From NCBI GenBank assembly GCA_963777485.1, contig CAVZQP010000001.1:868001-932000 (forward strand): a stretch of DNA of 64,000 nucleotides. The letters are read 5' to 3'. Below the pieces are notes generated by a model. That model saw only the letters and a program-made list of their open reading frames with translations, searched no databases and was not told the DNA's origin. The translations under genes and the position numbers were made by a program. Source of the stretch: Bog-473 sp963777485. Its GTDB lineage: Bacteria; Actinomycetota; Acidimicrobiia; Acidimicrobiales; RAAP-2. Of this stretch, positions 1 to 7,748 are shown piece by piece. Positions within the stretch are counted from its first letter, which is position 1, and every line of letters begins with the position of its first letter.

Positions 1-120
1 GTGCACCGGTGCGGGACCACCGCGATCCTGCGGCGGGGGTCGGCGACCGATCATGCGTGGGGACGGTAGCCGTCTGGCGGCCTGAAAGAGCAGCGTGAGA
101 GAGATCGAGTATCCGCGCCC

Positions 121-873
121 ATGTCACATCCCGCTGTCATGCTCGATCGCGTGCGTGATTGGACCGAGGGCGAGGTGCTCGGACTCGACTTCGAGACGAC
201 GGGCGTGGACCGCTTCACCGACGTCCCCGTCTCCTACGCGTTGGTATCAGTGGTCGACGGCATTGCCGTGCGCAGTTGGTCGGGCTTGATCGACCCGGGC
301 CGGGAGATCCCGTCGGACGCAACCGCGGTGCACGGGATCACGACGGAGCGAGCGCGCGCGGACGGTACGCCGCTCGACGCGGCGATCGCGCTGGTGACCG
401 ACGCCGTCCTCACGGCCGGGCGGCGCGGCGTTCCCCTCATCGGTATGAAACTCGACTACGACCTCACCATCCTCGACGTGCTGGGCAACAGGTTCTTCGG
501 GCGCGGGTTGGTGGCACGGGGCTGGCGAGGGCCGGTCTTGGACGCAGGCGTGATCGATCGGCATTTCGACGGCGAGCGCCACGGCCGGCGGACATTGGGC
601 GACCTCTGCGCGCATTACGGAATCGAGCTCGAGGGTGCCCACGACGCGTGGGCCGACGCGGTGGCCTCGATCCGGGTGCTGTTCGCGTTGGCGGACCGCC
701 ACGGCGAGTTGCGGAGGGCGGACGTGGCGCGGCTGCACGAAGCGCAGATCGAATGGCACCGGCAGTGGACTGCGGACTGCGAGGCGTGGCGGTTGGGTCA
801 GGGCATGCCGCAGAGCGACCCACGGGATTACGTGTGGCCGGTGGCGCCGGTGGCCTTGCCGCCTGCAGCCTGA
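121..873 (+). CDS. DEDDh-family 3'-5' exonuclease (DnaQ-like)
   Basis: 250-residue protein with the layout of a DnaQ/epsilon-type 3'-5' exonuclease, which hydrolyses nucleotides from DNA or RNA 3' ends with two metal ions. Motif ExoI is LDFETTG (residues 22-28, Asp23 and Glu25). A second acidic motif lies near GMKLDYDL (about residue 110). The third is HDAWADA (about 180), giving the His and Asp that define the DEDDh subclass. The stretch IDPGREIP...AVHGIT is also typical of the family. There is no polymerase, helicase or BRCT domain, so this is a stand-alone exonuclease rather than a Pol III subunit fusion. ATG start; a TATCCG box at 110-115 lies just 5 nt upstream, so the mRNA may be leaderless. 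The preceding 120 bases hold no convincing gene apart from a possible C-terminal tail ending near 102. Exact substrate unknown. Confidence 0.88.
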   Translation: MSHPAVMLDRVRDWTEGEVLGLDFETTGVDRFTDVPVSYALVSVVDGIAVRSWSGLIDPGREIPSDATAVHGITTERARADGTPLDAAIALVTDAVLTAGRRGVPLIGMKLDYDLTILDVLGNRFFGRGLVARGWRGPVLDAGVIDRHFDGERHGRRTLGDLCAHYGIELEGAHDAWADAVASIRVLFALADRHGELRRADVARLHEAQIEWHRQWTADCEAWRLGQGMPQSDPRDYVWPVAPVALPPAA

Positions 874-900
874 CAGCGGACGGTCAGCTGAGGTTGCGCA

Positions 901-1749
901 TCACTTCTTGAGCAGGTCCCACACCATGTCGACGCCCTCGTTCTCGGCCAGGACAACCTTGGCCGGGTGCTGCTTGTCGATGTGCCCGACGAGCCCGTTG
1001 TAGACCGAGTAGCCGACGAGCTCCTGGAGGCGACGCGGGAACGTCTTCACCAGGGACGGGGGAATACCGAGTTGTTGGTTCTCCTGCTGGCGGATGTAGC
1101 CGGCGCAGTAGTTCATGGCGATGCCGACGCGGCGCTGGTTCGTCTTGTTTGCGCCGCCGCCGTGCCAGAGACTGCCGACCCAGACGAGGACGCTGCCCTT
1201 GGGCATCTCGGCGGGGATCGTCTCATAGGGCTCGAGCGGGTTGGGGGGGTCCTCGCGTAAGTGGCTTCCGGGCACGAGCCGCGTCGCGCCGTTCTCCTCC
1301 GTGAAATCGGTGATGGCCCACATGGTGTTGCAGATGATCGGGATGTGCGGCCGGGTCAGCGGGATGAGCTGGTCGTCGGCATGGATCGGCTGCGCCTGCT
1401 CGTCGGGGCCGATGGCGATGGACGAGAGGGAGGAGATGAGCAGACCCGGATCGAGGACGCCTTCGACCACGGGCAGCACGTTGGGGTGTACGGGGATCTT
1501 CTCGAAGGTCGCGCCGTGGACGAGGAGGTTGTAGACGCGCCACGTGTGCAGGCCTTCGAAGAGGTTCTCGGCGGGGACGGTGCCGAGGTCGTGCTCCAGC
1601 TCGAGAAGGGCTTCGTCGATCACGTCGACGAACTCAGGCTCGATCGCGTCGGGGAGGACCGTGTAGCCGTCCTCGGCGATGCGCCGGAGATGGTCTTGGA
1701 GATCGGGGAGAGGACTGGTGGCCGTCGCTGCTGTGTCGCTGGATGTCAC
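901..1749 (-). CDS. Phytanoyl-CoA dioxygenase (PhyH) family protein
   Basis: About 282 residues with the double-stranded beta-helix pattern of PhyH non-haem Fe(II)/2-oxoglutarate oxygenases. The iron ligands are visible as HADD (HxD motif, in PIHADDQ) and a distal His in LWHGGGANK. An Arg shortly after it (NQRR) fits 2-oxoglutarate binding. Family members hydroxylate acyl-CoAs, ectoine or small secondary metabolites; the substrate cannot be told here. An upstream GTG at 1803 would add 18 residues. I chose the GTG at 1749 because a clean TACAAT -10 box ends 7 nt before it, which would put the transcription start at or next to the start codon. It converges on the exonuclease gene with a 27-bp gap. 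No operon partner. Confidence 0.85.
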   Translation of the reverse strand: MTSSDTAATATSPLPDLQDHLRRIAEDGYTVLPDAIEPEFVDVIDEALLELEHDLGTVPAENLFEGLHTWRVYNLLVHGATFEKIPVHPNVLPVVEGVLDPGLLISSLSSIAIGPDEQAQPIHADDQLIPLTRPHIPIICNTMWAITDFTEENGATRLVPGSHLREDPPNPLEPYETIPAEMPKGSVLVWVGSLWHGGGANKTNQRRVGIAMNYCAGYIRQQENQQLGIPPSLVKTFPRRLQELVGYSVYNGLVGHIDKQHPAKVVLAENEGVDMVWDLLKK

Positions 1750-1756
1750 GGGTCCA

Positions 1757-1762
1757 ATTGTA
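1757..1762 (-). promoter_or_regulatory. -10 element (TACAAT) of the PhyH gene
   Basis: TACAAT on the minus strand with 7 nt between it and the GTG at 1749. No ribosome-binding site fits in that gap, so a leaderless transcript is predicted. No good -35 is visible. Confidence 0.55.
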
Positions 1763-1845
1763 CGGAAGACGCGTGTCGTGGGCTCCGGTGGGCGCGTGGG
1801 CACTCAGAAGTGGGCAAATGTCCCGGTGGTAGGGTCTGTCCCTAC

Positions 1846-1918
1846 GGGCCGTTGGCGCAGTTGGTAGCGCACTTGCATGACGCGCAAGGGGTCAGAGGTT
1901 CGAGTCCTCTACGGCCCA
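1846..1918 (+). tRNA. tRNA-Val (anticodon GAC)
   Basis: A full cloverleaf folds by eye. The acceptor stem is GGGCCGT (1846-1852) with ACGGCCC (1911-1917). The D stem is GCGC (1855-1858) with GCGC (1867-1870). The anticodon stem is CTTGC/GCAAG around loop ATGACGC, with anticodon GAC at 1879-1881. The T stem is AGAGG/CCTCT with loop TTCGAGT. The discriminator is A1918. The bases after it are CCC, so the CCA end is not genome-encoded and must be added enzymatically. A TAGGGT box at 1830-1835 is a reasonable -10 for it. GAC reads valine codons GUC and GUU. The 3' side opens onto a patch of less GC-rich small genes, a common place for integrated DNA. Confidence 0.96.
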
Positions 1919-1958
1919 CCCAATCTGAACTGGGGAAACGGGTCTACCTGGCCAAGTA

Positions 1959-2141
1959 GTGCAACAGGATCGGCACGTCTTGAAGTTCCCCGCCGAGACC
2001 TTGGACGCCCATGAACACGGCGAGGTCGAACTTCCTGATGATGGGCAGAGGGTGTTTGAGAAAGTGCGCGACCTCGTCATCAGTTGGTTGTGGGCCGGAC
2101 GGAGTACATCCTCACCAGACCTCTCATACAAAACATCGTGA
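1959..2141 (+). CDS. Possible small protein or gene remnant behind tRNA-Val
   Basis: A 60-codon frame starting with GTG just 40 bp after the tRNA. Its middle part (LKFPAETLDAHEHGEVELPD, then an amphipathic helix-like VFEKVRDLVI) looks more protein-like than a random frame, but I recognise no family. No clear ribosome-binding site or promoter. It could be a genuine small gene, or the degraded end of something once inserted at the tRNA. The 107 bases after it (2142-2248) hold a GCGAAG-rich, partly repetitive stretch and no gene. Confidence 0.25.
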   Translation: MQQDRHVLKFPAETLDAHEHGEVELPDDGQRVFEKVRDLVISWLWAGRSTSSPDLSYKTS

Positions 2142-2248
2142 GCGAAGCGCGAAGCCCGAAGGGCGAGCGGCTCAGGTTCGAGGCGAAGCCGAACTGGGCA
2201 GCAGAGTCAAACGCTCAGGTGTCACACGGTCAAACGGCTTTGAGTCGC

Positions 2249-2839
2249 TCAGAGCGTAGGATCACACTCAGAGCCGCCCGGCGCGTCCCCACCGCCGCCG
2301 ACCCCAGTGTAGAACCACGAATTGGACTGGTAGTTCACGTCGACCAGGTTGACGCGAAAGCCGACACAGCCATTGGCGGCGTCATACCCGCCCCAGGCGT
2401 AGCCGATCATCGCGTAGTAGAGGCTCACTCCGTAGGTTCCATACCCGCTGCTACACCACCCGGCGGGCGGGACGCCGTAGAGACAGTTGGAATCGAGCAT
2501 CGCGTTCTGCTCGATCCCCGCGAACGACCCACCGGTGAGGTATGAGTCGAGGGTCGATGCCATGCACGTCCCCGGCAGGCCGTGGCTGTTGATGCAGTTC
2601 TCCGCAACCGTCAACAAACTATGTGCCTCGGGGTGCTGGATCGTGACGGTTATGTAGTTGCCACTCAGCCAGTCACAGGACTGATCGTTGCAGCCAAGGC
2701 CGAAGCCCCCTGGCGCGGTCCCCGACGTAAACACGAAGCCGTTGTCGAGCCAGTCCCAATTGCAACCAGACGAAAGGACCCCCACACCCAACACCGCCAT
2801 GAGCGAGGCCAAGGTCTTGAACGTGAATAGCTTCAGCAT
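2249..2839 (-). CDS. Putative secreted lipoprotein, unknown family
   Basis: 196 residues from the ATG at 2839, which has a strong AAAGGGGGA ribosome-binding site; an in-frame extension to 2875 has no such signal. The N-terminus (MLKLFTFKT, a hydrophobic run, then VLSSGC with Cys26) reads as a signal peptide with a slightly off-consensus lipobox, so lipid anchoring at the outer face of the membrane is inferred. The mature part is rich in Gly, Trp, Tyr and Asn and holds about eight further Cys that could form disulfides (CNDQSC, ENCIN, GTCM, SNCLYG, WCSSG, NGCVG). This would suit an extracellular domain. I recognise no family. It lies 13 bp downstream of the membrane-protein gene at 2853-3260, so the two are probably co-transcribed. 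Composition is less GC-rich than the flanks. Confidence 0.6.
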   Translation of the reverse strand: MLKLFTFKTLASLMAVLGVGVLSSGCNWDWLDNGFVFTSGTAPGGFGLGCNDQSCDWLSGNYITVTIQHPEAHSLLTVAENCINSHGLPGTCMASTLDSYLTGGSFAGIEQNAMLDSNCLYGVPPAGWCSSGYGTYGVSLYYAMIGYAWGGYDAANGCVGFRVNLVDVNYQSNSWFYTGVGGGGDAPGGSECDPTL

Positions 2840-2852
2840 GACTCCCCCTTTC

Positions 2853-3260
2853 TTACGGGCACGGATATGACGCAACGATCCGAGCTACGTCACCCGCCGT
2901 CGGGTTCAGACGGGCGACGTCGTTGTAGTACGCGACCACGGCTGCACGCGAGGCCGCGGTGGGAGCGCTGTTCGCCATCGTGGCGATGAACAGGCTCTGC
3001 GCTCCCGGCAACTCCTGCAGACCAGCGCAGTAGTAGCCAGGGTTGGGATGCCACAACGATGCTTTGACGCTTGGCGTGAAGATGGTATGGACCGCTGTGC
3101 GGTGCACGACTGTGCGTTGCGCCACCGACGACAGAACGCCGACTATCACAAGAACGAGGATGACCAGGAGTGCAGCGGCGACCAAAGGCCAGACGATGCG
3201 GCGGCGGTGGTGGCGATGCACCTGCTCCGTCGCTGGCGCCATCGGACTGATTGTGCTCAT
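2853..3260 (-). CDS. Small single-pass membrane protein, unknown
   Basis: 135 residues: a short cytoplasmic segment rich in His and Arg (HRHHRRR), one transmembrane helix (about residues 22-44, IVWPLVAAALLVILVLVIVGV), and an extracytoplasmic domain of about 85 residues with two Cys (YYCAGLQEL and the C-terminal SYPCP). The ATG at 3260 follows a clear AGGAGGGG ribosome-binding site. The outer domain (QSLFIATMANSAPTAASRAAVVAYYNDVARL) looks helical, but I cannot assign a family. It is the likely first gene of a two-gene unit with the downstream lipoprotein gene. Nothing in the sequence gives a function. Confidence 0.6.
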   Translation of the reverse strand: MSTISPMAPATEQVHRHHRRRIVWPLVAAALLVILVLVIVGVLSSVAQRTVVHRTAVHTIFTPSVKASLWHPNPGYYCAGLQELPGAQSLFIATMANSAPTAASRAAVVAYYNDVARLNPTAGDVARIVASYPCP

Positions 3261-3312
3261 CCGACCCCTCCTGCTGAAAGGTTAACTCGGTCGACCCCAT
3301 TGGTCTACCGAT

Positions 3313-3546
3313 TTATCCCACAGCTGACGGGCGTTCGGGGTCGCTCAGATTCAGCACGTCGTAACCGTGTTCCGCCTCGTCTGCCAGCTGCTGAATGTCG
3401 AAGTCGTCCAGCACTTTGCCCGTCTTGGTGACGTACACGTCTTCGCCGCAGTCACTGCAGAATTTATGCCGTGGGTTCGCCACGTGGCGGTGTGCCAGGA
3501 CAAAGGGACCATCGCCATCTGTAACCTCGCCCAGTCGGACCAGCAG
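3313..3546 (-). CDS. Small CxxC protein (zinc-ribbon-like), start uncertain
   Basis: A minus-strand frame open from 3552 to the TAA at 3313. It encodes a well-formed acidic small protein with HRHV, HKFCSDCGEDVYV and a helical tail (DFDIQQLADEAEHGYDVLNLSD). The His-rich segment followed by CSDC could bind one zinc. The frame has no ATG, GTG or TTG before the GTG at 3483, which would cut off the His cluster. I therefore drew it from the first CTG (3546), but the true start is open, and an upstream frameshift is possible. Composition and third-position bias favour this frame over the longer overlapping frames on both strands. Function unknown. Confidence 0.42.
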   Translation of the reverse strand: MLVRLGEVTDGDGPFVLAHRHVANPRHKFCSDCGEDVYVTKTGKVLDDFDIQQLADEAEHGYDVLNLSDPERPSAVG

Positions 3547-3548
3547 AA

Positions 3549-3662
3549 ATGGCTACGGAGCGCTGCATCAGCAGGGGTCGCCGTGGGTGGGACGCCTTTG
3601 TGCAAACGGGTGGCGTCTACTGCGGCCGTTGCGGGCGGCTGATCGAGCCCGGAACACCATGA
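3549..3662 (+). CDS. 37-residue CxxC mini-protein
   Basis: ATG at 3549 to TGA at 3660-3662. The product starts MATERC and ends VYCGRCGRLIEPGTP; the YCGRCGRLI knuckle is typical of half a zinc ribbon, and Cys6 may be a further ligand. The gene is divergent from, and almost touches, the other CxxC frame at 3313-3546. No strong ribosome-binding site is visible and I recognise no family, so this call rests on the motif alone. Confidence 0.35.
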   Translation: MATERCISRGRRGWDAFVQTGGVYCGRCGRLIEPGTP

Positions 3663-3741
3663 GATCTGTCGCATCCCGGCGACCGTGTGTGTCCAGCGCG
3701 AGATATGGCCATCGGAGCGCGACGCCGGCGTGGCCTTCCGG

Positions 3742-4587
3742 TCAGGCGAGGCCCCGGGCTTCCTCGACGCGGTGCTTCCACGCGATGGCCAAGCCGAGAA
3801 CCGCCACGTAGGCGGTCAGGATCAACCAGTGGCTGAGAGCCATCGTCTGACCGTCGAGAGAGGCGAGGGACAGCGAGACCTGGTGGTAGTTCGGCATGAG
3901 GTGAGCGATGAACTGGAGCGAGCCCGGCATCTCGTCCACCGGGTTGAACAGGCCTCCGAAGTAGCCGAGGATGAACATCAGGCCGGTGACGACCGGAAAC
4001 GCAGCCTCCGGCGCGACCACAAACCCTATGAAGACGCCCAGAACCGCGAACGGAAGCGAGGTCACCCACAGCAAGATCGTCAGTTCCATCCATGTCGTCG
4101 CAGGCAAGCGGACGCCTCCGAAGCCGGCTCCCACCGCTTCGACCAAGACGATCACTGGCAACACGACGCACATGCTGGCGACGACCTTGGTTGCGACGTA
4201 AGACCAGGTCGGCAACGGGGTGATCCGTAACAGGCGAGCCCACCCGGAGGCCCGCTCCATCGACAGTCGGGTCCCGCCTGCATTGAGGGCGGCCACGAGC
4301 GCCCCGAAGGAGCACATGGACACCATCAGGTAGACGCGCCATGTCACCGTGCCGTCGACAACCTTCCCCGCTGTGTGGTCGCCGAGGAAGAGGACGTAGA
4401 AGATCACAGGGAACCCGACGGTGATTGCGAGGAACTTCCAGCTCCGCACCAGGCGCCCAACCTCGAATCGGCCGAAGGCGACCAGTGGCGTCAGGCGGTG
4501 GTGCCAGCCGTCGCCCGGCGTGGGATCTGCTGGGCTGTCGCCGTTCCGACCCGAGTAGGGGGGCGGGGCGATCGAAAGGTCGGTCAT
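3742..4587 (-). CDS. ABC-2 type transporter permease (DrrB-like)
   Basis: 281-residue membrane subunit of an ABC exporter. After a soluble N-terminus of about 45 residues there are about six hydrophobic segments (for example FLAITVGFPVIFYVLFLG, VYLMVSMCSFGALVAAL, VVASMCVVLPVIVLVEAVG, ILLWVTSLPFAVLGVFIGF, PVVTGLMFILGYFGGLFNPV), the pattern of DrrB/ABC-2 permeases. Its ATG overlaps the stop of the ATPase gene (ATGA at 4584-4587), so the two are translationally coupled and form one exporter. DrrAB-type systems move drugs, lipids or glycolipids out of the cell; the cargo is not evident here. Confidence 0.88.
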   Translation of the reverse strand: MTDLSIAPPPYSGRNGDSPADPTPGDGWHHRLTPLVAFGRFEVGRLVRSWKFLAITVGFPVIFYVLFLGDHTAGKVVDGTVTWRVYLMVSMCSFGALVAALNAGGTRLSMERASGWARLLRITPLPTWSYVATKVVASMCVVLPVIVLVEAVGAGFGGVRLPATTWMELTILLWVTSLPFAVLGVFIGFVVAPEAAFPVVTGLMFILGYFGGLFNPVDEMPGSLQFIAHLMPNYHQVSLSLASLDGQTMALSHWLILTAYVAVLGLAIAWKHRVEEARGLA

Positions 4588-5597
4588 GGGTTCTCACGAT
4601 CAATAGTGACCGCAGACGCGGCTGTCGCGGGTTTCACCCCGATGGCGTCCGCGAGGCCGCAACGGGTCAGGGCCATGAATGCCTGCTCCAGCCCGGCGCC
4701 GGTGATCTCGAGGTCGCGGAACTCGACTCCCCGGCCGACGACGTCGCGGATGGTGGCATCGGCATCGAGCGAGTCGATCGAGACGCCGGTGCCGCAGACT
4801 TCGACCTCCGTGACGCCGTCAAGCTCAGAGAGCTGGGCGCGATCCGGCCGGTCGGTGACGAAGCGGATCCGCCGCGTGGCAACGGCGGCCTTGAGAGTGG
4901 CTCCGGGACCGTCGGCAACGACCTTTCCGTGGTTGAGCACGACCACCCGGTCGGCGATTTCGTCCGCCTCCGCCAGATGGTGAGTGGCGAACACCACCGT
5001 GCGGCCCTCGTTCCCGAAGTCGCGCATCATCCGCCAGAAGCCTCGGCGAGACTCCACATCCATGGCGGAGGTCGGCTCGTCGAGGAACACGACCTCGGGG
5101 TCACCGGCGATCGCGATGGCGAAACGGACCCGCTGGGCCTGGCCGCCCGAGAGGCGATCGGTCCGTTGGCGGAGGAGCCCACCGATGCCCGCGCGCTCGA
5201 CGATCTTGTCATGCGGCGCCGGCCGCGGGTACAGCCGCCGCACCAGGCCGAGTGCCTGGTCGACACGGACACCCGGGGGCAGCCCGACGCCGCCGCCCGA
5301 TTGGAGCATGGCGCCGACCCGGCCGTCTGCTACGGACCGGCGTGGATCGCTTCCGAGAACCTCGACGCGGCCTTCCTGGGGCCGGACCAGGCCGAGCAGC
5401 GCGGAGATGGTGGTCGTCTTGCCCGCCCCGTTCGGTCCGAGCAGTGCGAGCACTTCACCCCGAGCCACCTCGAGGTCCAGCCGGTCAAGGGCAATGCGGT
5501 CCCCGTAACGATGGGTGACCGCTTGGAAGGACAGGGCAGCGGGGTGTGGCCGCGCCAGGGTCTCTGGGCGGGGTTCAGCTGCTACAAGGGAAGACAA
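4584..5597 (-). CDS. ABC transporter ATP-binding protein (DrrA-like)
   Basis: 337-residue ATPase that drives the permease encoded just downstream. Walker A is GPNGAGKTTT, the signature is LSGGQAQRVR, Walker B is VVFLDEPTSAMD, and the switch His lies in VFATHHLAEADEIADRV. The C-terminal 100 residues after the nucleotide-binding domain (DGPGATLKAAVATRRIRFVT onward) are the DUF4162-like tail common in DrrA/CcmA-type subunits. TTG start at 5597 preceded by GGAG at suitable distance. The region upstream (5598-5841, 244 bp) has no gene and must hold this operon's promoter. Confidence 0.92.
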   Translation of the reverse strand: MSSLVAAEPRPETLARPHPAALSFQAVTHRYGDRIALDRLDLEVARGEVLALLGPNGAGKTTTISALLGLVRPQEGRVEVLGSDPRRSVADGRVGAMLQSGGGVGLPPGVRVDQALGLVRRLYPRPAPHDKIVERAGIGGLLRQRTDRLSGGQAQRVRFAIAIAGDPEVVFLDEPTSAMDVESRRGFWRMMRDFGNEGRTVVFATHHLAEADEIADRVVVLNHGKVVADGPGATLKAAVATRRIRFVTDRPDRAQLSELDGVTEVEVCGTGVSIDSLDADATIRDVVGRGVEFRDLEITGAGLEQAFMALTRCGLADAIGVKPATAASAVTIDRENP

Positions 5598-5841
5598 GAA
5601 TTCTCCGGCGACTCAGGGCCGCGTTCGTGATTGAACGTCGCCATCGTACAACGGGCCAAGCGCGGTGGGCATGCGGCCAGGACGAGATTGATGCAGACGT
5701 AAGACCAGGCTAAGACGTCCTGTCCCGGGTCCGTCGGGCGGGTTGGCCGTGCTCTGCGCGGACGTGGCCATCGCTTCATCGATCTGGGTATAGAGGTCGT
5801 GCCGAGTCCCCGGGTATCGGAAATCAAGAAGGGAGGGAGAT

Positions 5842-6276
5842 TTGAAGCCTCGAGTACACGTCATCACGCTCGCAGTCGAAGATCTCGAACGGTCACTGTC
5901 CTTTTATCGAAGCCTTGGCTTGGAGTCGGACGGCATCATCGCGAGCGAGTTCCCCGGGGACGAGGAGATGGCCGCCGGGGCGATCGCGCTATTCCCACTA
6001 CAGGGCGGACTTATCTTGTGCGTGTTCCCCCGCTCCGAGCTCGCAAAGGACGCCAAGGTGCCGGTTCCGCCACCGGTGCCCGGGCAGTTCAGCATCGGAC
6101 ACGCCGTGCGGAGCCGGGAGGAAGTCGACGCGCTTCTCGAGGCCGCCGAGGAGGCGGGCGCGACGGTGACGGTCAAGGCTTACGACCGACCCTTCGGCGT
6201 CTACAGCGGCTACTTCACGGACCCGGACGGGCATCTGTGGGAGATCCTCTGGAACCCCGCGCTCGAGGACGTGTGA
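5842..6276 (+). CDS. VOC-superfamily (glyoxalase/bleomycin-resistance-like) protein
   Basis: 144 residues with two beta-alpha-beta-beta-beta modules of the vicinal oxygen chelate fold. Typical marks are VHVITLAVEDLERSLSFYRS at the N-terminus (His6 likely metal ligand) and GYFTDPDGHLWEILWNP at the C-terminus (His and Glu metal ligands). Family members are glyoxalases, dioxygenases, epimerases or drug-binding proteins, and the short form here does not discriminate. TTG start at 5842 with a GGGAGGGAG ribosome-binding site. It stands alone, diverging from the ABC exporter genes; an antibiotic-binding role next to an exporter would be guesswork. Confidence 0.85.
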   Translation: MKPRVHVITLAVEDLERSLSFYRSLGLESDGIIASEFPGDEEMAAGAIALFPLQGGLILCVFPRSELAKDAKVPVPPPVPGQFSIGHAVRSREEVDALLEAAEEAGATVTVKAYDRPFGVYSGYFTDPDGHLWEILWNPALEDV

Positions 6277-6312
6277 CTCCGGCCGTTTCTGATCAGAACT
6301 GGCTCGCCGGGC

Positions 6313-6960
6313 TCATGTGGTCAGCGTCATCAGGTCGGGCCAGAGTTCCTCGATCGCGTCGAAGGCCGTCGCACCGAGATCGCTGATCTGACGGAGGCGA
6401 TGACGGTTGGCGATGGCGATCGCGCACTCGAGCGCTTCGGGCGTGAGGCGCCGGTGCGCATCGACGACCTGAGGCGGCGCGGGGTACGCCACAAGCCATG
6501 CCAGATGCAGGACATGGCAGAACGCACCAATCGTTCCTCCGAGCCTGAGGCGGTCGGGCCGGCGCTCCGCCGCGAAGGGATAGCTACCGAGCCAGTCGTG
6601 GAGGCCATCGAAAAAGGGATCGGCGACCGCATAGTGCACTTCGGGTACGCGGTAGAACGCGATCGTCGCAGCACACATGAGGCACGGCTCGAAGGTGGTG
6701 TAGAGCGAACCGGTCACCGGACTTCCGAAGGCCACCTGGGACAGGACGTCCATCTCCGCGTGCGCCATGATCGTTCCCGACAGATGGGAACTTTGTCGCT
6801 CGGTTGTCCTATTACGTCCCGCCGCCACGACTGCCCCGCTCTGATCGAGGAGCACCGCACCGACCCCAGCCGACCCCGCCGTCCACGACTCCCACGCTTG
6901 GTCGATTGCGAGCTGCCATGTCGGACCTACGGCATCCCAGGCGGACAACGGCGAGTCCAT
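6313..6960 (-). CDS. Nucleoside/CMP deaminase-like zinc hydrolase
   Basis: 215 residues. The cytidine/deoxycytidylate deaminase zinc motif is intact: AHAEMD supplies the His ligand and catalytic Glu, and PCLMCA supplies the two Cys ligands. The family removes an amino group from cytosine, guanine or adenine in nucleosides, bases or tRNA. The 80-residue extension after the zinc core (HVLHLAWLVAYPAPP... to the C-terminus) is longer than in TadA or guanine deaminase, and the substrate is open. A GTG at 7017 is in frame, but a TACGAT box at 6968-6973 ends 7 nt before the ATG at 6960, so I take the latter as a leaderless start. The gene converges on the VOC gene. Confidence 0.82.
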   Translation of the reverse strand: MDSPLSAWDAVGPTWQLAIDQAWESWTAGSAGVGAVLLDQSGAVVAAGRNRTTERQSSHLSGTIMAHAEMDVLSQVAFGSPVTGSLYTTFEPCLMCAATIAFYRVPEVHYAVADPFFDGLHDWLGSYPFAAERRPDRLRLGGTIGAFCHVLHLAWLVAYPAPPQVVDAHRRLTPEALECAIAIANRHRLRQISDLGATAFDAIEELWPDLMTLTT

Positions 6961-6967
6961 GTGATCG

Positions 6968-6973
6968 ATCGTA
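6968..6973 (-). promoter_or_regulatory. -10 element (TACGAT) of the deaminase gene
   Basis: Minus-strand TACGAT followed by 7 nt and then ATG 6960. It fits the leaderless promoter layout seen elsewhere in the window and argues against the longer GTG start at 7017. Confidence 0.5.
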
Positions 6974-7056
6974 GGTGCCACCGCGTCGACAAGCTCGGGA
7001 GACTCCTCGGTCGCCACGCCGACGTGCCGCCGTGTTGAGTCGTCCGGGACGTCGGG

Positions 7057-7605
7057 TCACTCGGGGCCGTTCGATGTGGCGACAACGCAGACCACGGGAG
7101 GATCCAGGTCGAGCGTCTCGACGTGCTTCGGAGAGAAGCCCGCATCGCGCAGCCTTGCCGCTATCTCTTGTCCGGCCTTGGCCGACGTGTCGGCCGTTGC
7201 GCCCGGGCAACGGGGTTGCGAGGCGATCGCGATGGTGCCGCCCGCGCACAGGAGTGCATGCAGCTCTTTCAGGCGAGCGACGGGTTCTGGCCAGAACCCC
7301 ATGGAGTTGACTGCGACGACCTTGTCCACGGGAGCGCCGAAGTCGGGGAGCGCGTCGGCCTCGGCGAGCCTGAGGTCGACACGGCCGGCGCGGACGGCGG
7401 CGGCATTCCGTCTCCTCGCAACGCGGACCATCACGTCCGAGTGGTCGACGCCGAAAACCACGCCGTCCGGAGTAAGCGCGTTGAGCCCTGCGATTGCAAT
7501 ACCCGGACCGAAGCCCACCTCCAAGACCCGGTCGGACGGCCGCACGTCCAGCAGCGACACCACCCATCGGTTGCGCCGGACATTCGAGGGGCGGTGAGCC
7601 ATCAC
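7057..7605 (-). CDS. Class I SAM-dependent methyltransferase
   Basis: 182-residue protein. Motif I is VLEVGFGPG (SAM-binding glycine loop), followed by FGVDHSDVMV (motif II acid) and VDKVVAVNSMGFW (motif IV region). This is the compact Rossmann form without an extra substrate domain, close to the UbiE/Methyltransf_11 group. It has tandem starts, GTG 7605 and ATG 7602. It is transcribed leftward, with the deaminase gene 97 bp downstream having its own apparent promoter. Substrate unknown. Confidence 0.83.
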   Translation of the reverse strand: MMAHRPSNVRRNRWVVSLLDVRPSDRVLEVGFGPGIAIAGLNALTPDGVVFGVDHSDVMVRVARRRNAAAVRAGRVDLRLAEADALPDFGAPVDKVVAVNSMGFWPEPVARLKELHALLCAGGTIAIASQPRCPGATADTSAKAGQEIAARLRDAGFSPKHVETLDLDPPVVCVVATSNGPE

Positions 7606-7748
7606 CCAGCCCGCTACCTATCCACCGAGCCCGTGCGGGCGGTGGAACTGGCGGACCAGACGGCGGACGACTCGTTACCGGAACCTCATGTCGTTCAGTG
7701 AACACCCTCAAGTTCACTTGAAGTCAACCGGTTCACTGCCTCCCGGCG

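Noticed and set aside
1846..2248. Integrative element at tRNA-Val with flanking att repeats
   Set aside because: I looked for a second copy of the tRNA 3' end downstream within a few kb and saw none, and there is no integrase. Kept only as a possible old insertion.
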